A stretch of 33,346 bases of DNA from JBLHLB01 sp047618505 (GTDB lineage: Bacteria; Planctomycetota; UBA1135; GCA-002686595). The DNA lies in the NCBI GenBank assembly GCA_047618505.1, contig JBLHLB010000012.1, positions 1 through 33,346 on the forward strand. Direction: 5' to 3'. The translations under genes were made by a program, and so were the position numbers. Positions 1 to 8,413 of the stretch are shown here, one piece after another; the first letter of the stretch is position 1, and each line of letters starts with the position of its first letter. A model generated the notes under the pieces. The model made no database searches. It was not told the origin of the DNA and saw only the letters and a program-made list of their open reading frames with translations.

Positions 1-89
1 AGGTACAGCTACGCGGAGAACCCGACGCCTTGCCAGGCAATTTGTGGAGACCAACCGAGAAGCTGCTGTTTTTCAACGGACTGCTAGGC

Positions 90-2216
90 CTAGAACGTGC
101 CCAGGCAGAGGTCGATGGCGTTGGTAAGCGTGCCACCAGTCGGAATGTAGACCTGAACGGAGATGGCAAGACCGTCAAGGGCGATATCCGAGGGGATTGC
201 AGCGCTGTGCGCCGCCAGGCCGTTGTTTTGAATCCTGGCGTCCGTCGCGGCTTGCAGGGCGGAGGCCGGGTTGACAAGAACTTCGCCCAAGCCGATCGTT
301 AAACCGGTGTTCAGCGGCTCGGCGAAGTAGAAGGCCCGCGTGAATGTCCCGACGGTGCCGATGCCGTTGGCATCGACCGTGGAAGCCCAGCTGCTACCGA
401 GGATGGGCAATGCTGCCGTGGTGTAGACGTCGGGGTTGATGCCGGTGCCGTTACGCGTGGATGCCTTCGCCTGGCTGCCACCAATGATAATGCCGGGGAA
501 TCCCTGGATGCGGAAGCCGCCGTCAATGTCGTTGAAGTTGGGTGTGCCGTCTTGGAGGTCACCGTTGTCATCGTCCAGGGTGAGCCACTGCAGCTCAATG
601 ATCGAGTCAATCGTGCCCTGGTCGTAGGCGTTCATCCAAGCGCCGAGGAGGGAGTCGCAGACGTCCCCACCGGGGCCGTCGCCGAGGCTAGCCTGGACCG
701 CCGTGCGGACCTTCCAAAGGGCGCCCATCAGGACCTCACCATCGGTGTGGACCTGACCGTAGCAGCCGCCGTTGCCGTCGCCGCAGTACTGGCGCAGGTT
801 CATGGCGTCACGAACGGTTGTGCCGGGACCAAAGAAGTCCTCGCCCAGGAGGTGCCAGTTGGTCTGGTAGGTGGCATAAACGTCCGCGTTGCCTTCACCA
901 AAGCCATCGGAGCCGTTCCCGCTGTTGTAGCGCACGTTCTGCCAGTGGCCCTGCTCGTGGTAGATCACCGTCGCGTAGGCGGTGTTCACACAACCACCGC
1001 CGGGCTGGTAGTAGTTCGTGGAGGAGCCGTCGAAGAAAGCGTTGCAGGAGGAGCTGATGTTGGCGTTGGACGTGTTGACCGCGTCCATGGCCGAATCCCC
1101 GGCGTTCTGCGTGCGCGTCCAATCCCGCATCTGGTTGATGAAGTAGAAGACGTTGGACTGGGCCGTGACCAGCCCGTTCGCGGTCGGGTTCAACGCCACA
1201 GCGTTCCCGGTTCCCGTCAGCGTCTCAGTGCGGCTGTATTCTGATCCAGCGGAGTTGTTGACGTCGTTGTAGAGACCACTGTAGGAGAAGGTCACATCCA
1301 GGGGACCAGTCGCACCGGCGAAGTTGAAGTCGCCGTTGGCATCACTCGTGATCGACCCTTGACCGGGGGCGGTGATGGTCATGTAAGCGGCGGGAACAGC
1401 GACCGGCGGGTTGGCCGCCGTGTCCGGCTTGTTCGTAAGTGTGGCGCCGGTCGTTACCGTTCCACCTACGTCGAAGTTGTGGATGCCATTCTCGCGACGC
1501 AGCACTCGAGCCGAGCCCTGGGCCGCAACCTGATAGACGAAACTCTCGGGCTCAAAGCCGTCGACATGGTTGGTGACCTGAATACGCCAGGCCAAGTCCG
1601 AGCTGGTCACGCCACCGCCTTCACGGCGGATAATGTTCAGCTCGATCATGCCGGTGCCCGTGGGGGCGGTGCCAGTCTCGCTCTGGAACTCTGCCACGGC
1701 GATTTGGAGGGCCTCGTTGGCCTGGATCGTCGGGACGGTGTCCTGGGCGGCTACGTTCGGGATCGAACGGGCATCAATGGAGAGCAGGCCACCGGCCATG
1801 TTCATCAGAACGTTGACGGAACCGTACTCGACGGGAACGCCGTTTACGTGCTGCTGGAAGCGCACGGTCATCTTGTCCGTGGATCCAACGGACCCCAGGG
1901 GCAGAAGCAAAACTTCGTCCATCTCCAGGACTGAGTTGTCGACGGCAAACATGGATCCCGTTTGATCGACGTAGCTACGCGCCAGGTCGACGAAATCCGT
2001 CTCGGTCACGGGTGCGAAGACAGCTTCGGTCGAACCGCCGAAGAGCATGCGAGCGTAGGTGCTCTCGTACGCTCCACGAACTTGCCAGGAGGCGCCGTTG
2101 TCAGCGCGCCAGCTCTCGAGTTGTGAATCGACCTGGGCGGACTGCGCGGACAATCCCGAGCTAAGGCCGGCGAGGGCGAGGAGCGATAGACCGCAGGCGA
2201 GGGAGGGCCTCTTCAT
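90..2216 (-). CDS. Secreted HEXXH zinc metallopeptidase (fungalysin/thermolysin-like)
   Basis: A 708-residue protein predicted to be exported and to degrade proteins outside the cytoplasm. Seen: a signal peptide in residues 1-25 (basic start, Leu/Ala core, then LSAQSAQ). An FTP-like propeptide follows at about 90-180, including FQQHVNGVPVEYGSV. The zinc motif HEQGH is at 420-424, with GEGNADVY and candidate third ligand Glu441 about 17 residues later. A beta-rich segment at about 250-310 resembles a carboxypeptidase regulatory insert. The last ~110 residues form a separate beta-rich module ending in LTNAIDLCLG. The start at 2216 was chosen because the signal peptide begins there; an upstream in-frame ATG would add 41 non-secretory residues. 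It lies 258 bp downstream of coaB on the same strand, probably as its own unit. The M36-like assignment follows from propeptide plus HEXXH and the exact family is uncertain. Confidence 0.85.
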   Translation of the reverse strand: MKRPSLACGLSLLALAGLSSGLSAQSAQVDSQLESWRADNGASWQVRGAYESTYARMLFGGSTEAVFAPVTETDFVDLARSYVDQTGSMFAVDNSVLEMDEVLLLPLGSVGSTDKMTVRFQQHVNGVPVEYGSVNVLMNMAGGLLSIDARSIPNVAAQDTVPTIQANEALQIAVAEFQSETGTAPTGTGMIELNIIRREGGGVTSSDLAWRIQVTNHVDGFEPESFVYQVAAQGSARVLRRENGIHNFDVGGTVTTGATLTNKPDTAANPPVAVPAAYMTITAPGQGSITSDANGDFNFAGATGPLDVTFSYSGLYNDVNNSAGSEYSRTETLTGTGNAVALNPTANGLVTAQSNVFYFINQMRDWTRTQNAGDSAMDAVNTSNANISSSCNAFFDGSSTNYYQPGGGCVNTAYATVIYHEQGHWQNVRYNSGNGSDGFGEGNADVYATYQTNWHLLGEDFFGPGTTVRDAMNLRQYCGDGNGGCYGQVHTDGEVLMGALWKVRTAVQASLGDGPGGDVCDSLLGAWMNAYDQGTIDSIIELQWLTLDDDNGDLQDGTPNFNDIDGGFRIQGFPGIIIGGSQAKASTRNGTGINPDVYTTAALPILGSSWASTVDANGIGTVGTFTRAFYFAEPLNTGLTIGLGEVLVNPASALQAATDARIQNNGLAAHSAAIPSDIALDGLAISVQVYIPTGGTLTNAIDLCLGTF

Positions 2217-2446
2217 TGGGTGTTTTCCAGTGGGTGAGTTCTGCCCCCCACCGCCCAAATAGAGCAGCCGGTGGGGAGGGGGAGCCGCCGCGATAGACCG
2301 CAACGACGTATTCATGAGGGTGACAATGCTACGCAGCACGGCCTGACCTCGCCAGACAGCTCTATGCCACCATGGGGGAACCGAGAAGACACAAACCTAC
2401 TGACAAATTACAGGCATTCAGGGAACCCCACTTCCTACCCCTTCTC

Positions 2447-2466
2447 ACCCCGGAAACGGCCGGGGT
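2447..2466 (-). terminator. Possible terminator hairpin after coaB
   Basis: A 7-bp perfect stem (2447-2453 with 2460-2466) and a 6-nt loop lie just downstream of the coaB stop. There is no clear U tract in either direction, so termination is only suggested. The rest of the 2217-2474 gap shows no gene. Confidence 0.3.
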
Positions 2467-2474
2467 TGCGCTCC

Positions 2475-3122
2475 TCAGGGATGCCCGAGGGCCACCAAGA
2501 CCTTTGCGACAGCGCGTTTGGTTTTGTTCTCCAAGCGACGTGTGGACCCATCGGAACCGAGGATCGTCACGCTCGTGCGATCGGCTTTGAGGGCGCTCGC
2601 ATCGTTCAAGACAACGAAGTCCGCATTCTTTCGCTGGAGTTTCTTCCGCGCTCGAGCCAGCCCTTGCCCTGTCTCAAGGGCAAAGCCAATCACCAGACGC
2701 TCGCCCTTGTTCTTCGCCACCGTGGCGATGATGTCGGGGTTCTTTACGAGCTCGATGTTGGCCTCTTCGGCACCCCCATCCTTCTTGCGCCACTTGCCCG
2801 CAAGGCGACGCTTCGGTCGCCAATCGGCAACGGCGGCACACATGATCAACACGTCGGCTGCTTTGAATTGTTCGCGCACTGCCCTCAGCATGTCCCGTGC
2901 GGAAACAACGTCGATACGTGTCACACCGGGTGGAGTCTCCAGGTGCACGGGGCCAGCCACCAGGACGACCTCGTCGCCTCGTTCGGCCGCGGCCCGCGCC
3001 ATTTCAAAGCCCATCTTCCCGCTGGACTCGTTCGTGAGATAACGCACCGGATCAATGTGTTCGCGCGTAGGTCCCGCGCTGATCAAGATCCGGCGAGCCA
3101 TGCCCTTGGAACCCTTCGCCAT
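2475..3122 (-). CDS. coaB: Phosphopantothenate-cysteine ligase (CoaB domain as a separate protein)
   Basis: Second of the CoaBC activities of coenzyme A synthesis: it joins cysteine to 4'-phosphopantothenate through a nucleotidyl intermediate. Visible motifs are ILISAGPTREHIDPVRYL near the start, NESSGKMG (family T-N-x-S-S-G-K-M-G), AAVADWRP (family AAVADYRP), VIGFALET and the KL..KNADFVVLND segment near the C-terminus. At 215 residues it matches only the C-terminal half of a bifunctional Dfp. Its ATG shares one base with the TGA of coaC (TGATG), indicating translational coupling. An ATG 7 codons inside (MARRILISAGP) is an alternative start. Split coaB and coaC genes are less common in bacteria than the fusion. 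Confidence 0.93.
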   Translation of the reverse strand: MAKGSKGMARRILISAGPTREHIDPVRYLTNESSGKMGFEMARAAAERGDEVVLVAGPVHLETPPGVTRIDVVSARDMLRAVREQFKAADVLIMCAAVADWRPKRRLAGKWRKKDGGAEEANIELVKNPDIIATVAKNKGERLVIGFALETGQGLARARKKLQRKNADFVVLNDASALKADRTSVTILGSDGSTRRLENKTKRAVAKVLVALGHP

Positions 3123-3661
3123 CAGCCCAGGATCTCGCCAAGAGCGCTGAGGATTTGCGCGGGCTCCGGGAGTCTTCCCTGGCCTTCATCGCCGCAGGCC
3201 ATATAGCCGGAGTCGGGCTCGAGGATCTGCCAACCATCATCGCGCATGCTCTTGAGGTTACGTTGAGTCGTCGCCGCCGACAGCATGTTCGGGTTCATGG
3301 CAGGGCACAACAGACGCGGTACTCCGGCGGGAATCGCCAGGGCAACCGTCCCCACTAAATCCCCTGCCAAGCCCAGGGAAAGGCGAGCGATCAAGTCCGC
3401 TGAAGCAGGCGCCACCAGGAACACCCCTGCCCACTGCGACAGGGTGATGTGGTCCATGGCGCCCCTGCGCGTCGGGGCGAATTCATCGACAAATGCAGGC
3501 TCGCCGGTCATGGCCTCGAAGAGTTGTGGCGACACCAATTGGGCTGCACGCGGGGTCAACACGGCGCGCACGGTATGTCCTGCTTGGGCCAGCTTGCTGG
3601 CCAAATCACAACCCTTGTGCAGGGCCGCGGATGCGCCACAGGCGAGGAGAATGTTTGCCAT
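3122..3661 (-). CDS. coaC: Phosphopantothenoylcysteine decarboxylase (CoaC domain as a separate protein)
   Basis: FMN-dependent decarboxylase that makes 4'-phosphopantetheine; belongs to the HFCD flavoprotein family. Visible: ILLACGASAALHKG at the N-terminus, catalytic-type His71 in HITLSQWA, the flavin motif APASAD (84-89), PAMNPNM at 120-126, and the substrate clamp MACGDEGQGR (154-163) with Cys156. At 179 residues it ends exactly where a fused CoaBC would continue into CoaB. The start at 3661 gives the canonical N-terminus; the frame is open further upstream but that part is not family-like. It sits 58 bp downstream of gmk. No rpoZ lies between them, although that gene often separates gmk and coaBC. 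Confidence 0.93.
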   Translation of the reverse strand: MANILLACGASAALHKGCDLASKLAQAGHTVRAVLTPRAAQLVSPQLFEAMTGEPAFVDEFAPTRRGAMDHITLSQWAGVFLVAPASADLIARLSLGLAGDLVGTVALAIPAGVPRLLCPAMNPNMLSAATTQRNLKSMRDDGWQILEPDSGYMACGDEGQGRLPEPAQILSALGEILG

Positions 3662-3707
3662 GGGATAAAGCTGGGGTTCGAGCTCGGCGCTCGTTGTGGG
3701 TTCTCCC

Positions 3708-3734
3708 AATCCTGGGAGTCTAATCCTGGGAGTC
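3708..3734. repeat. 13-nt tandem direct repeat across the gmk stop codon
   Basis: Two copies of AATCCTGGGAGTC (3708-3720 and 3722-3734) are separated by one T. The gmk stop codon (complement of 3720-3722) falls at the junction, so the last residues of Gmk and its 3' flank are duplicates. The first copy also contributes to a small hairpin (CTCCCA/TGGGAG). Confidence 0.9.
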
Positions 3735-4301
3735 GACCAGGCAGACCAGGGCACGCACCTGTTCCACCGCGGACTCAAGCTCATGGTTGACGATCACATG
3801 GTCGTATCGATCACGGGCACGCATTTCGTCCTCCGCTTTCTGTAGGCGACGCTCTATGACCTCGGGCTCATCGGTGCCGCGCCCCTCAAGCCGGCTGCGC
3901 AGATCGTCCATTGAGGGCGGCGAGATGAACACATAGAGCCCGGGCAACCCCAATTCCTTGAGCTGCTTGCCTCCCTGAACATCGATCTCCACCAGGTAGA
4001 TCTTGCCGGCGGCAAGGGCGTCTTCCATGGGTTGACGCAGGGTTCCATAGAGGTTCCCGTGGACCTCCGCCCATTCAATGAATTCGCCAGCTTCGATGTG
4101 CTGGCGGAAGCGATCCTTGGGGACGAAGTAATAGTCACGCCCGTGCACTTCGCCCGTGCGCATGGGGCGCGTGGTGGCTGAGATCGAGAAGACGACGCGG
4201 TCATCCTCGAGAAGCTGGCGGCAAATCGAACTCTTGCCGGAACCCGAAGGGCCCGAAATCACGAGCATGCGCCCAGTTGTGCCTGCTGACTCATTCAACA
4301 T
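3720..4301 (-). CDS. gmk: Guanylate kinase
   Basis: Transfers phosphate from ATP to GMP (or dGMP) in the cytoplasm. Seen: P-loop GPSGSGKS (residues 17-24), the GMP-binding stretch ISATTRPMRTGEVHGRDYYF, AEVHGNLYGT, and the lid segment RLEGRGTDEPEVIERRL. The 193-residue length is normal for the family. Start chosen at 4301 (MLNESAGTTGRMLVISGP), which overlaps the 3' end of yicC by 11 bp. The preceding open codons are yicC in another frame. The yicC-gmk order is classic and supports co-transcription. The C-terminal few codons are part of a short tandem duplication. Confidence 0.96.
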   Translation of the reverse strand: MLNESAGTTGRMLVISGPSGSGKSSICRQLLEDDRVVFSISATTRPMRTGEVHGRDYYFVPKDRFRQHIEAGEFIEWAEVHGNLYGTLRQPMEDALAAGKIYLVEIDVQGGKQLKELGLPGLYVFISPPSMDDLRSRLEGRGTDEPEVIERRLQKAEDEMRARDRYDHVIVNHELESAVEQVRALVCLVDSQD

Positions 4302-5202
4302 TCTGCACCTGTTCACGGAGTCGCTCGGCGTGGGTCTTAGCGTCAACCACAAGGTGCGCAACGGTGGCGTCGTTGCACTTCGACCCGATGGTGTTGATCT
4401 CGCGGAAGAGTTCCTGGCAGAGGAAGTCCAACTTGCGCCCCAGGGGTTCGCCGTCGTCCTTCGCGCCGCGGCCGAGCAAGTCATCAAACTGCGCGAAGTG
4501 GCTCTTGAGCCGTGTCAATTCCTCGGACACATCGAGCTTGTCGGAAAGCACAGCGATTTCCCGCGCGAGGTCCGCCTGGGAAACGCCGGCATCGCCAAGC
4601 AATTCGTTAATACGCGCGACCAGGCCCGCCTGGTGATCGCTGACCACCTTCGGCATACGCTCTGCGACCTTGCCTGCAATACCGTGTAGAGCTTCAAGAT
4701 TCTCGCGCAGGTCGCTTTCGAGGGCGCTCCCCTCGGTTTCACGCATGGCCACAAGGGCATCAAGCGCACGTCCGAGGATCTCAAGCAACGCGGCCTCCAG
4801 GGCTTTTTGCCCTTCGTCATCCTCGGTCACATCGTTGCTCCCAAGGACTCCGGGCATGCCGATCAGGGTGCGCAGGTCGAGGGCAGTGTCTACTCCCAGC
4901 TCACTGGCCAAACCCTTGAGCTGTTCCACATAGGCGTGCGCGAGCTCGGAGTTAATGCGCGCCGGAGCGGCGCCACCGGCGCGCTCCAGATTCACATGCA
5001 CGCTGACCGATCCGCGTCCCAGCCGTGCGCGCACGCGCTTGTCCACTTCGCCCTCCAGGGCCGACAACTCCGTCCCCAGCCGCGACTTGATCTGCAGGTG
5101 CTTGTGGTTCACCGAGCGCAGGGAGACCTCCAAAGTGAATTCTCCACCGGCTCCTGAGACGGAACCCGATGCGGCGCCATAACCGGTCATTGATCGCAAC
5201 AT
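4291..5202 (-). CDS. yicC: YicC family endoribonuclease
   Basis: A 303-residue YicC family protein; members act as endoribonucleases in RNA turnover. Seen: the hallmark N-terminus MLRSMTGYG and the SLRSVNHKHLQIKSRL segment (about 27-43). The C-terminal DUF1732 part GRKLDFLCQELFREINTIGS is followed by the family ending. Length and both signature blocks match the family. It overlaps gmk by 11 bp and lies 115 bp after secG, within a block all on the minus strand. Confidence 0.93.
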   Translation of the reverse strand: MLRSMTGYGAASGSVSGAGGEFTLEVSLRSVNHKHLQIKSRLGTELSALEGEVDKRVRARLGRGSVSVHVNLERAGGAAPARINSELAHAYVEQLKGLASELGVDTALDLRTLIGMPGVLGSNDVTEDDEGQKALEAALLEILGRALDALVAMRETEGSALESDLRENLEALHGIAGKVAERMPKVVSDHQAGLVARINELLGDAGVSQADLAREIAVLSDKLDVSEELTRLKSHFAQFDDLLGRGAKDDGEPLGRKLDFLCQELFREINTIGSKCNDATVAHLVVDAKTHAERLREQVQNVE

Positions 5203-5317
5203 GACTTAGGCCCTCAGGTGGCGAAACGGGGTGTAATCCCCAAGGCAAGATGGACCGTCCGAAGCGGCGGCCCGATTCGATTCGATCCTGGGGATCAAAC
5301 CACTCCCACGGATCAAA

Positions 5318-5680
5318 TCAGCCGTCCGTCGGGACGCTGCCAGGGGGGAGGCCCAACCCCTCGAGCGGGTTTATGGATCCACCGCCGCCAAGTGCATCCT
5401 GCATCGACTCCGTCGCCCAGGCATCGTCATCGATGATCGAGTCCGAAAGGGCGCTCCGATTGAGCATGTGCAGGAGCAGCGCCGTGACAATAAACGTCCC
5501 CGCCACGTAGCCCGTGAAGGTGTTGATGCCCTTGGCGCCGACACCAATGGTCTGCTGCCCCGACTCACCCAGGGCGGAACCGAGTCCACCACCCTTGCCC
5601 TCTTGCAGGAGAACGACGGTGATCAGGATGATCGCCGCAAGGACGAAGACGATGTAGAGAACGGTGGTGAGGAGAGTCAT
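5318..5680 (-). CDS. secG: Preprotein translocase subunit SecG
   Basis: Small membrane subunit of the SecYEG channel. Seen: a first transmembrane helix (residues about 5-25), the cytoplasmic loop motif LLQEGKGGGLGSALG typical of SecG, and a second helix at about 55-73. An acidic, Gly/Pro-rich tail of roughly 45 residues is longer than in E. coli. It lies 81 bp downstream of tpiA, a common tpiA-secG arrangement. The 115 bp between it and yicC contain no gene. Confidence 0.93.
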   Translation of the reverse strand: MTLLTTVLYIVFVLAAIILITVVLLQEGKGGGLGSALGESGQQTIGVGAKGINTFTGYVAGTFIVTALLLHMLNRSALSDSIIDDDAWATESMQDALGGGGSINPLEGLGLPPGSVPTDG

Positions 5681-5761
5681 GGCAAAGAAAGGTGCTGCAG
5701 CTCGAGCGGGCCGAGCCTCGAGGAGACCGGACCCGTGTCTGAGCGCGAGAGAATAGCGCTT

Positions 5762-6520
5762 CTAGCCCCGCGTAGCGTCGAGGATTGGCAGGAAGGTCTC
5801 AGCCTTTAGGGCTGCACCGCCCACCAAGGCCCCGTCGATATCGGGGACAGAGAGCAATTCTGCCGCATTTCCGGGCTTAACGCTGCCTCCGTACTGGATC
5901 CGGATGGAGTTGGCCACGCCCTGGTCGTAGAGGCCAGAAATCAGCCCACGCAGGTATTCGTGGACCTCACCCGCCTGGGCGGGGCTGGCCGTCAGGCCTG
6001 TTCCTATGGCCCAGACGGGCTCATAGGCGATGGTCACGCGCCCGATTTGGCCCGCCGTGACCCCGGCCAGTCCTTCGGTCAGCTGGCGCCGAACGACGGT
6101 TTCCGTGTCCTTGGCCTCGCGCTCTTCGATGGTCTCCCCCACGCAGAGGATGACATCCAGGGAAGTTGTCAGGGCCCGCAGGACCTTCGCGTTCACCAGT
6201 CCGTCGGACTCGCCATAGATATGGCGCCGCTCAGAATGCCCAAGGATCACGAATGTGGCTCCGACGTCCTCAAGCATCTCCGCCGAGAGCTCGCCGGTGA
6301 AGGCTCCGGAGACCTCATCGCACATATTTTGGGCCCCAACTTTGACCGCCGACCCGGAGGCTGCCCGCGCCACTTCCTCGAGGTAAACCGAGGGCGGCGC
6401 AACGGCCACCTCAAAGGAGTCGGCGCCCTGGGAGTGATCACGGATCGCCGCCACCAGGGCTAGCGCCCCGCGACGGTCGAGGTTCATTTTCCAGTTACCA
6501 GCGATGTAGGGCTTGCGCAC
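5762..6520 (-). CDS. tpiA: Triosephosphate isomerase
   Basis: Interconverts dihydroxyacetone phosphate and glyceraldehyde 3-phosphate in glycolysis and gluconeogenesis. All catalytic residues are visible: Lys11 in GNWKMN, His95 in ILGHSERR and Glu167 in AYEPVWAIGTG. Loop 6 (GTGLTASP) and the phosphate-binding IQYGGSVKPGNA and GALVGGAALK segments are also present. The length (252) is normal. It is 65 bp downstream of the DAHP synthase gene and 81 bp upstream of secG, all on one strand. Confidence 0.97.
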   Translation of the reverse strand: MRKPYIAGNWKMNLDRRGALALVAAIRDHSQGADSFEVAVAPPSVYLEEVARAASGSAVKVGAQNMCDEVSGAFTGELSAEMLEDVGATFVILGHSERRHIYGESDGLVNAKVLRALTTSLDVILCVGETIEEREAKDTETVVRRQLTEGLAGVTAGQIGRVTIAYEPVWAIGTGLTASPAQAGEVHEYLRGLISGLYDQGVANSIRIQYGGSVKPGNAAELLSVPDIDGALVGGAALKAETFLPILDATRG

Positions 6521-6585
6521 GGGGTGTGTCTTGGGGAGAGGGGTGACGAGCGGTGAAAAAAAAGAATCGTGTCAGCGAGGCGAAC

Positions 6586-7647
6586 TCAAACACGCTGATT
6601 TTCGCGACTGTCATCGAAGCACGCTAGGGTGCGTCCGTCGATGGCGAGAACGCGCTGGGCCTCGCGAGCGAGTTTGGCGAAGCTCGCCGGCAAGAGAGCT
6701 TGCTCCGCATCCGAGCGCAACTCGTAGGGAACCGGGTGAACCTCGACGATCAGGCCGTCGGCACCTGCGGCGAGACCTGCGCGCGCGAGGGGCGCCACGA
6801 GGTCCGCGTGACCGGCGGCATGGGACGGATCGGCGATCACCGGCAAATGCGTTTCGCGCTTCAACCAGGCGATTGCCCCCACATCTAGGACGTTTCGTGT
6901 GACGGAGTCAAAGCCGCGCACGCCACGCTCACACAGAATGACCTGGTCGTTTCCCTCGGCCAAGATGTACTCAGCGGCAAGGACATACTCACGCACCTTG
7001 GCGGCCAAGCCTCGCTTGAGAAGCACGGGTTTACCGGCCTTTCCGACCTCCTTAAGGAGCGCCGAGTTGCACATGTTGCGCGAACCTATCTGGAGCAGAT
7101 CCGCTGCCTCGGCAACAGCTTCGACATCGCGCGGATCAAGTACTTCGGTCACGATGCCGAGTCCCGTTTCTGCGCGCGCAGCCTTGAGCATTTCCAAGCC
7201 GGCGACCCCCAGGCCCTGGAAAGAGTAGGGCGAGGTACGCGGCTTGTAGGCACCGCCGCGCAACATCGTCGCGCCGGCCTCGCGCACGGAGTAGGCGATC
7301 TCGATCAAGCGCTCTTCGTCTTCAATCGAACAGGGTCCCGCGATCAGCGCCGCACGACCACCGCCGAAGACCGCCTGCCCGATTTGCACGACGGTCTCAC
7401 CGCCGTCGGCCCGGCGCAGGACACGCTCCGGAGCGTCGCGGCTGTCGAGCACGGACTTGACCGCCTCGAGGTCCTCGAACATCGAGCGATCACCGAAGCG
7501 CTCCCGGACCAGATCGACGTCCTGGTCGAGCTGCAGCAAGGTGCGCTCGGGGTCCAGGAAGTGGGGACGGTACCCGAGATCGCTGGCGAGCTTGAGCACC
7601 CGTTCGAGGGAGGGTGACGAGACGTCACGACGTAGTTGAAGCAGCAT
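6586..7647 (-). CDS. aroF: 3-deoxy-7-phosphoheptulonate (DAHP) synthase, type I beta
   Basis: Condenses phosphoenolpyruvate and erythrose 4-phosphate, the first step of the shikimate pathway. Seen: AGPCSIED with metal-binding Cys106, LRGGAYKPRTSPYSFQG (129-145), QIGSRNM, KPVLLKRG, CERG, DPSHAAG and GLIVEVHP, all in family order. The ~90-residue N-terminal extension (LASDLGYRPHFLD..., a ferredoxin-like fold in characterised members such as Thermotoga's) marks the type I beta group, where it mediates feedback inhibition. The start codon is ATG at 7647. The symbol is given by function; aroG or aroA would be used in other lineages. It heads the minus-strand block and is divergent from the HD gene. 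Confidence 0.94.
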   Translation of the reverse strand: MLLQLRRDVSSPSLERVLKLASDLGYRPHFLDPERTLLQLDQDVDLVRERFGDRSMFEDLEAVKSVLDSRDAPERVLRRADGGETVVQIGQAVFGGGRAALIAGPCSIEDEERLIEIAYSVREAGATMLRGGAYKPRTSPYSFQGLGVAGLEMLKAARAETGLGIVTEVLDPRDVEAVAEAADLLQIGSRNMCNSALLKEVGKAGKPVLLKRGLAAKVREYVLAAEYILAEGNDQVILCERGVRGFDSVTRNVLDVGAIAWLKRETHLPVIADPSHAAGHADLVAPLARAGLAAGADGLIVEVHPVPYELRSDAEQALLPASFAKLAREAQRVLAIDGRTLACFDDSRENQRV

Positions 7648-7843
7648 GGATCTTGGACCTGGGAGCGCACGCGGACTTGCGTCGCGGGCAGTATATGCTC
7701 AGGCTCCCCGCGGTCGATGTCCGGCCGCGTTCTCCTAACGCATTGAACCCCGGCCCCCTGGGCCGCGCATCGATCTGGAAACACCGAGGAAGAATTCAGC
7801 TCCGCCCGGCGGGGCAGAGACCGGATCCCCCCGCGAGTCTGTC

Positions 7844-7850
7844 GAGGAGG
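7844..7850 (+). promoter_or_regulatory. Strong Shine-Dalgarno GAGGAGG that fixes the HD gene start region
   Basis: GAGGAGG lies 11 nt before an in-frame CTG (7862) and 6 nt before an out-of-frame GTG (7857). The HD-domain frame has no ATG, GTG or TTG between its upstream stop (7736-7738) and the TTG at 7931, so this site supports initiation near 7862. Confidence 0.5.
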
Positions 7851-7861
7851 ACCAGGGTGCC

Positions 7862-8413
7862 CTGCTGGAGTCCCTGCTGCGCCTCGACGGGCTCGGTCGC
7901 CTTCCGCGCACGGGGTGGCTTCAGGCCGGATTGACTCAGCCGGAGTCCATCGCAGCCCACACTTGCGGCGTTGCCCTCATCGCTCTGGCCCTGGCGGAGC
8001 GGGAGAATCCCCCCGTAGATCCGGAGCGCGCCTTGTCTCTGGCGGTCCTGCATGACACGCCCGAAGCGCTCCTGGGGGATCTACCGCGCAGTGCCACGGA
8101 TCTCCTTGGAAAGGAGGCTAAGCGCGCGGCGGAGGAGCAAGCAGCCGCTCAGCTATTGGGTCCGATCGGCCCGCGGGCCCAGGACTTGTTCGCGGAAGGA
8201 CACGCTCGGAAGAGTCGAACGGCGCGCTTCGTAGCTCTTTGCGACAAGCTGCACCTGGGCCTTCAACTCGTCCACCACCGCCGCCTGGGCCGGCGCGGGC
8301 TGGGGGAATTTGAGGCGTCCCTGGCCGCCCTCGACTGCGCTGGGTTCACTGCCTGTGATGCATTCAAGCAAACGCTGCTGAGGGCCCTGGCCGGGGAGGA
8401 TCAAGCTCGATGA
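7862..8413 (+). CDS. HD-domain phosphohydrolase (YfbR/HDDC2-like), likely non-ATG start
   Basis: Predicted metal-dependent phosphohydrolase of the HD superfamily, resembling the 5'-deoxynucleotidase YfbR group. Seen: the N-terminal signature RLPRTGWLQAG...PESIAAH with the first metal His, then LHDTPEALLGDLP carrying the HD pair, then the distal Asp in ALCDKLHL. The signature RLPRTGW lies upstream of the first conventional start (TTG 7931), so a TTG start would remove conserved sequence. CTG at 7862, 11 nt after a strong Shine-Dalgarno, gives a 183-residue protein of normal family length. The exact start is uncertain, the family assignment is not. Its TGA overlaps the next ATG by 4 bp. Confidence 0.82.
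   Translation: MLESLLRLDGLGRLPRTGWLQAGLTQPESIAAHTCGVALIALALAERENPPVDPERALSLAVLHDTPEALLGDLPRSATDLLGKEAKRAAEEQAAAQLLGPIGPRAQDLFAEGHARKSRTARFVALCDKLHLGLQLVHHRRLGRRGLGEFEASLAALDCAGFTACDAFKQTLLRALAGEDQAR

Noticed and set aside
552..1244. 230-codon plus-strand frame opposite the metallopeptidase
   Set aside because: Repetitive Val/Gly-rich antisense frame typical of GC-rich genes; the minus strand has clear motifs.
2271..3206. 311-codon plus-strand frame opposite coaB
   Set aside because: No motifs, and the minus strand encodes a complete CoaB with all signatures.
3662..3719. Looked for rpoZ or a small gene between gmk and coaC
   Set aside because: Only 58 bp, with no start and no omega-like motif.
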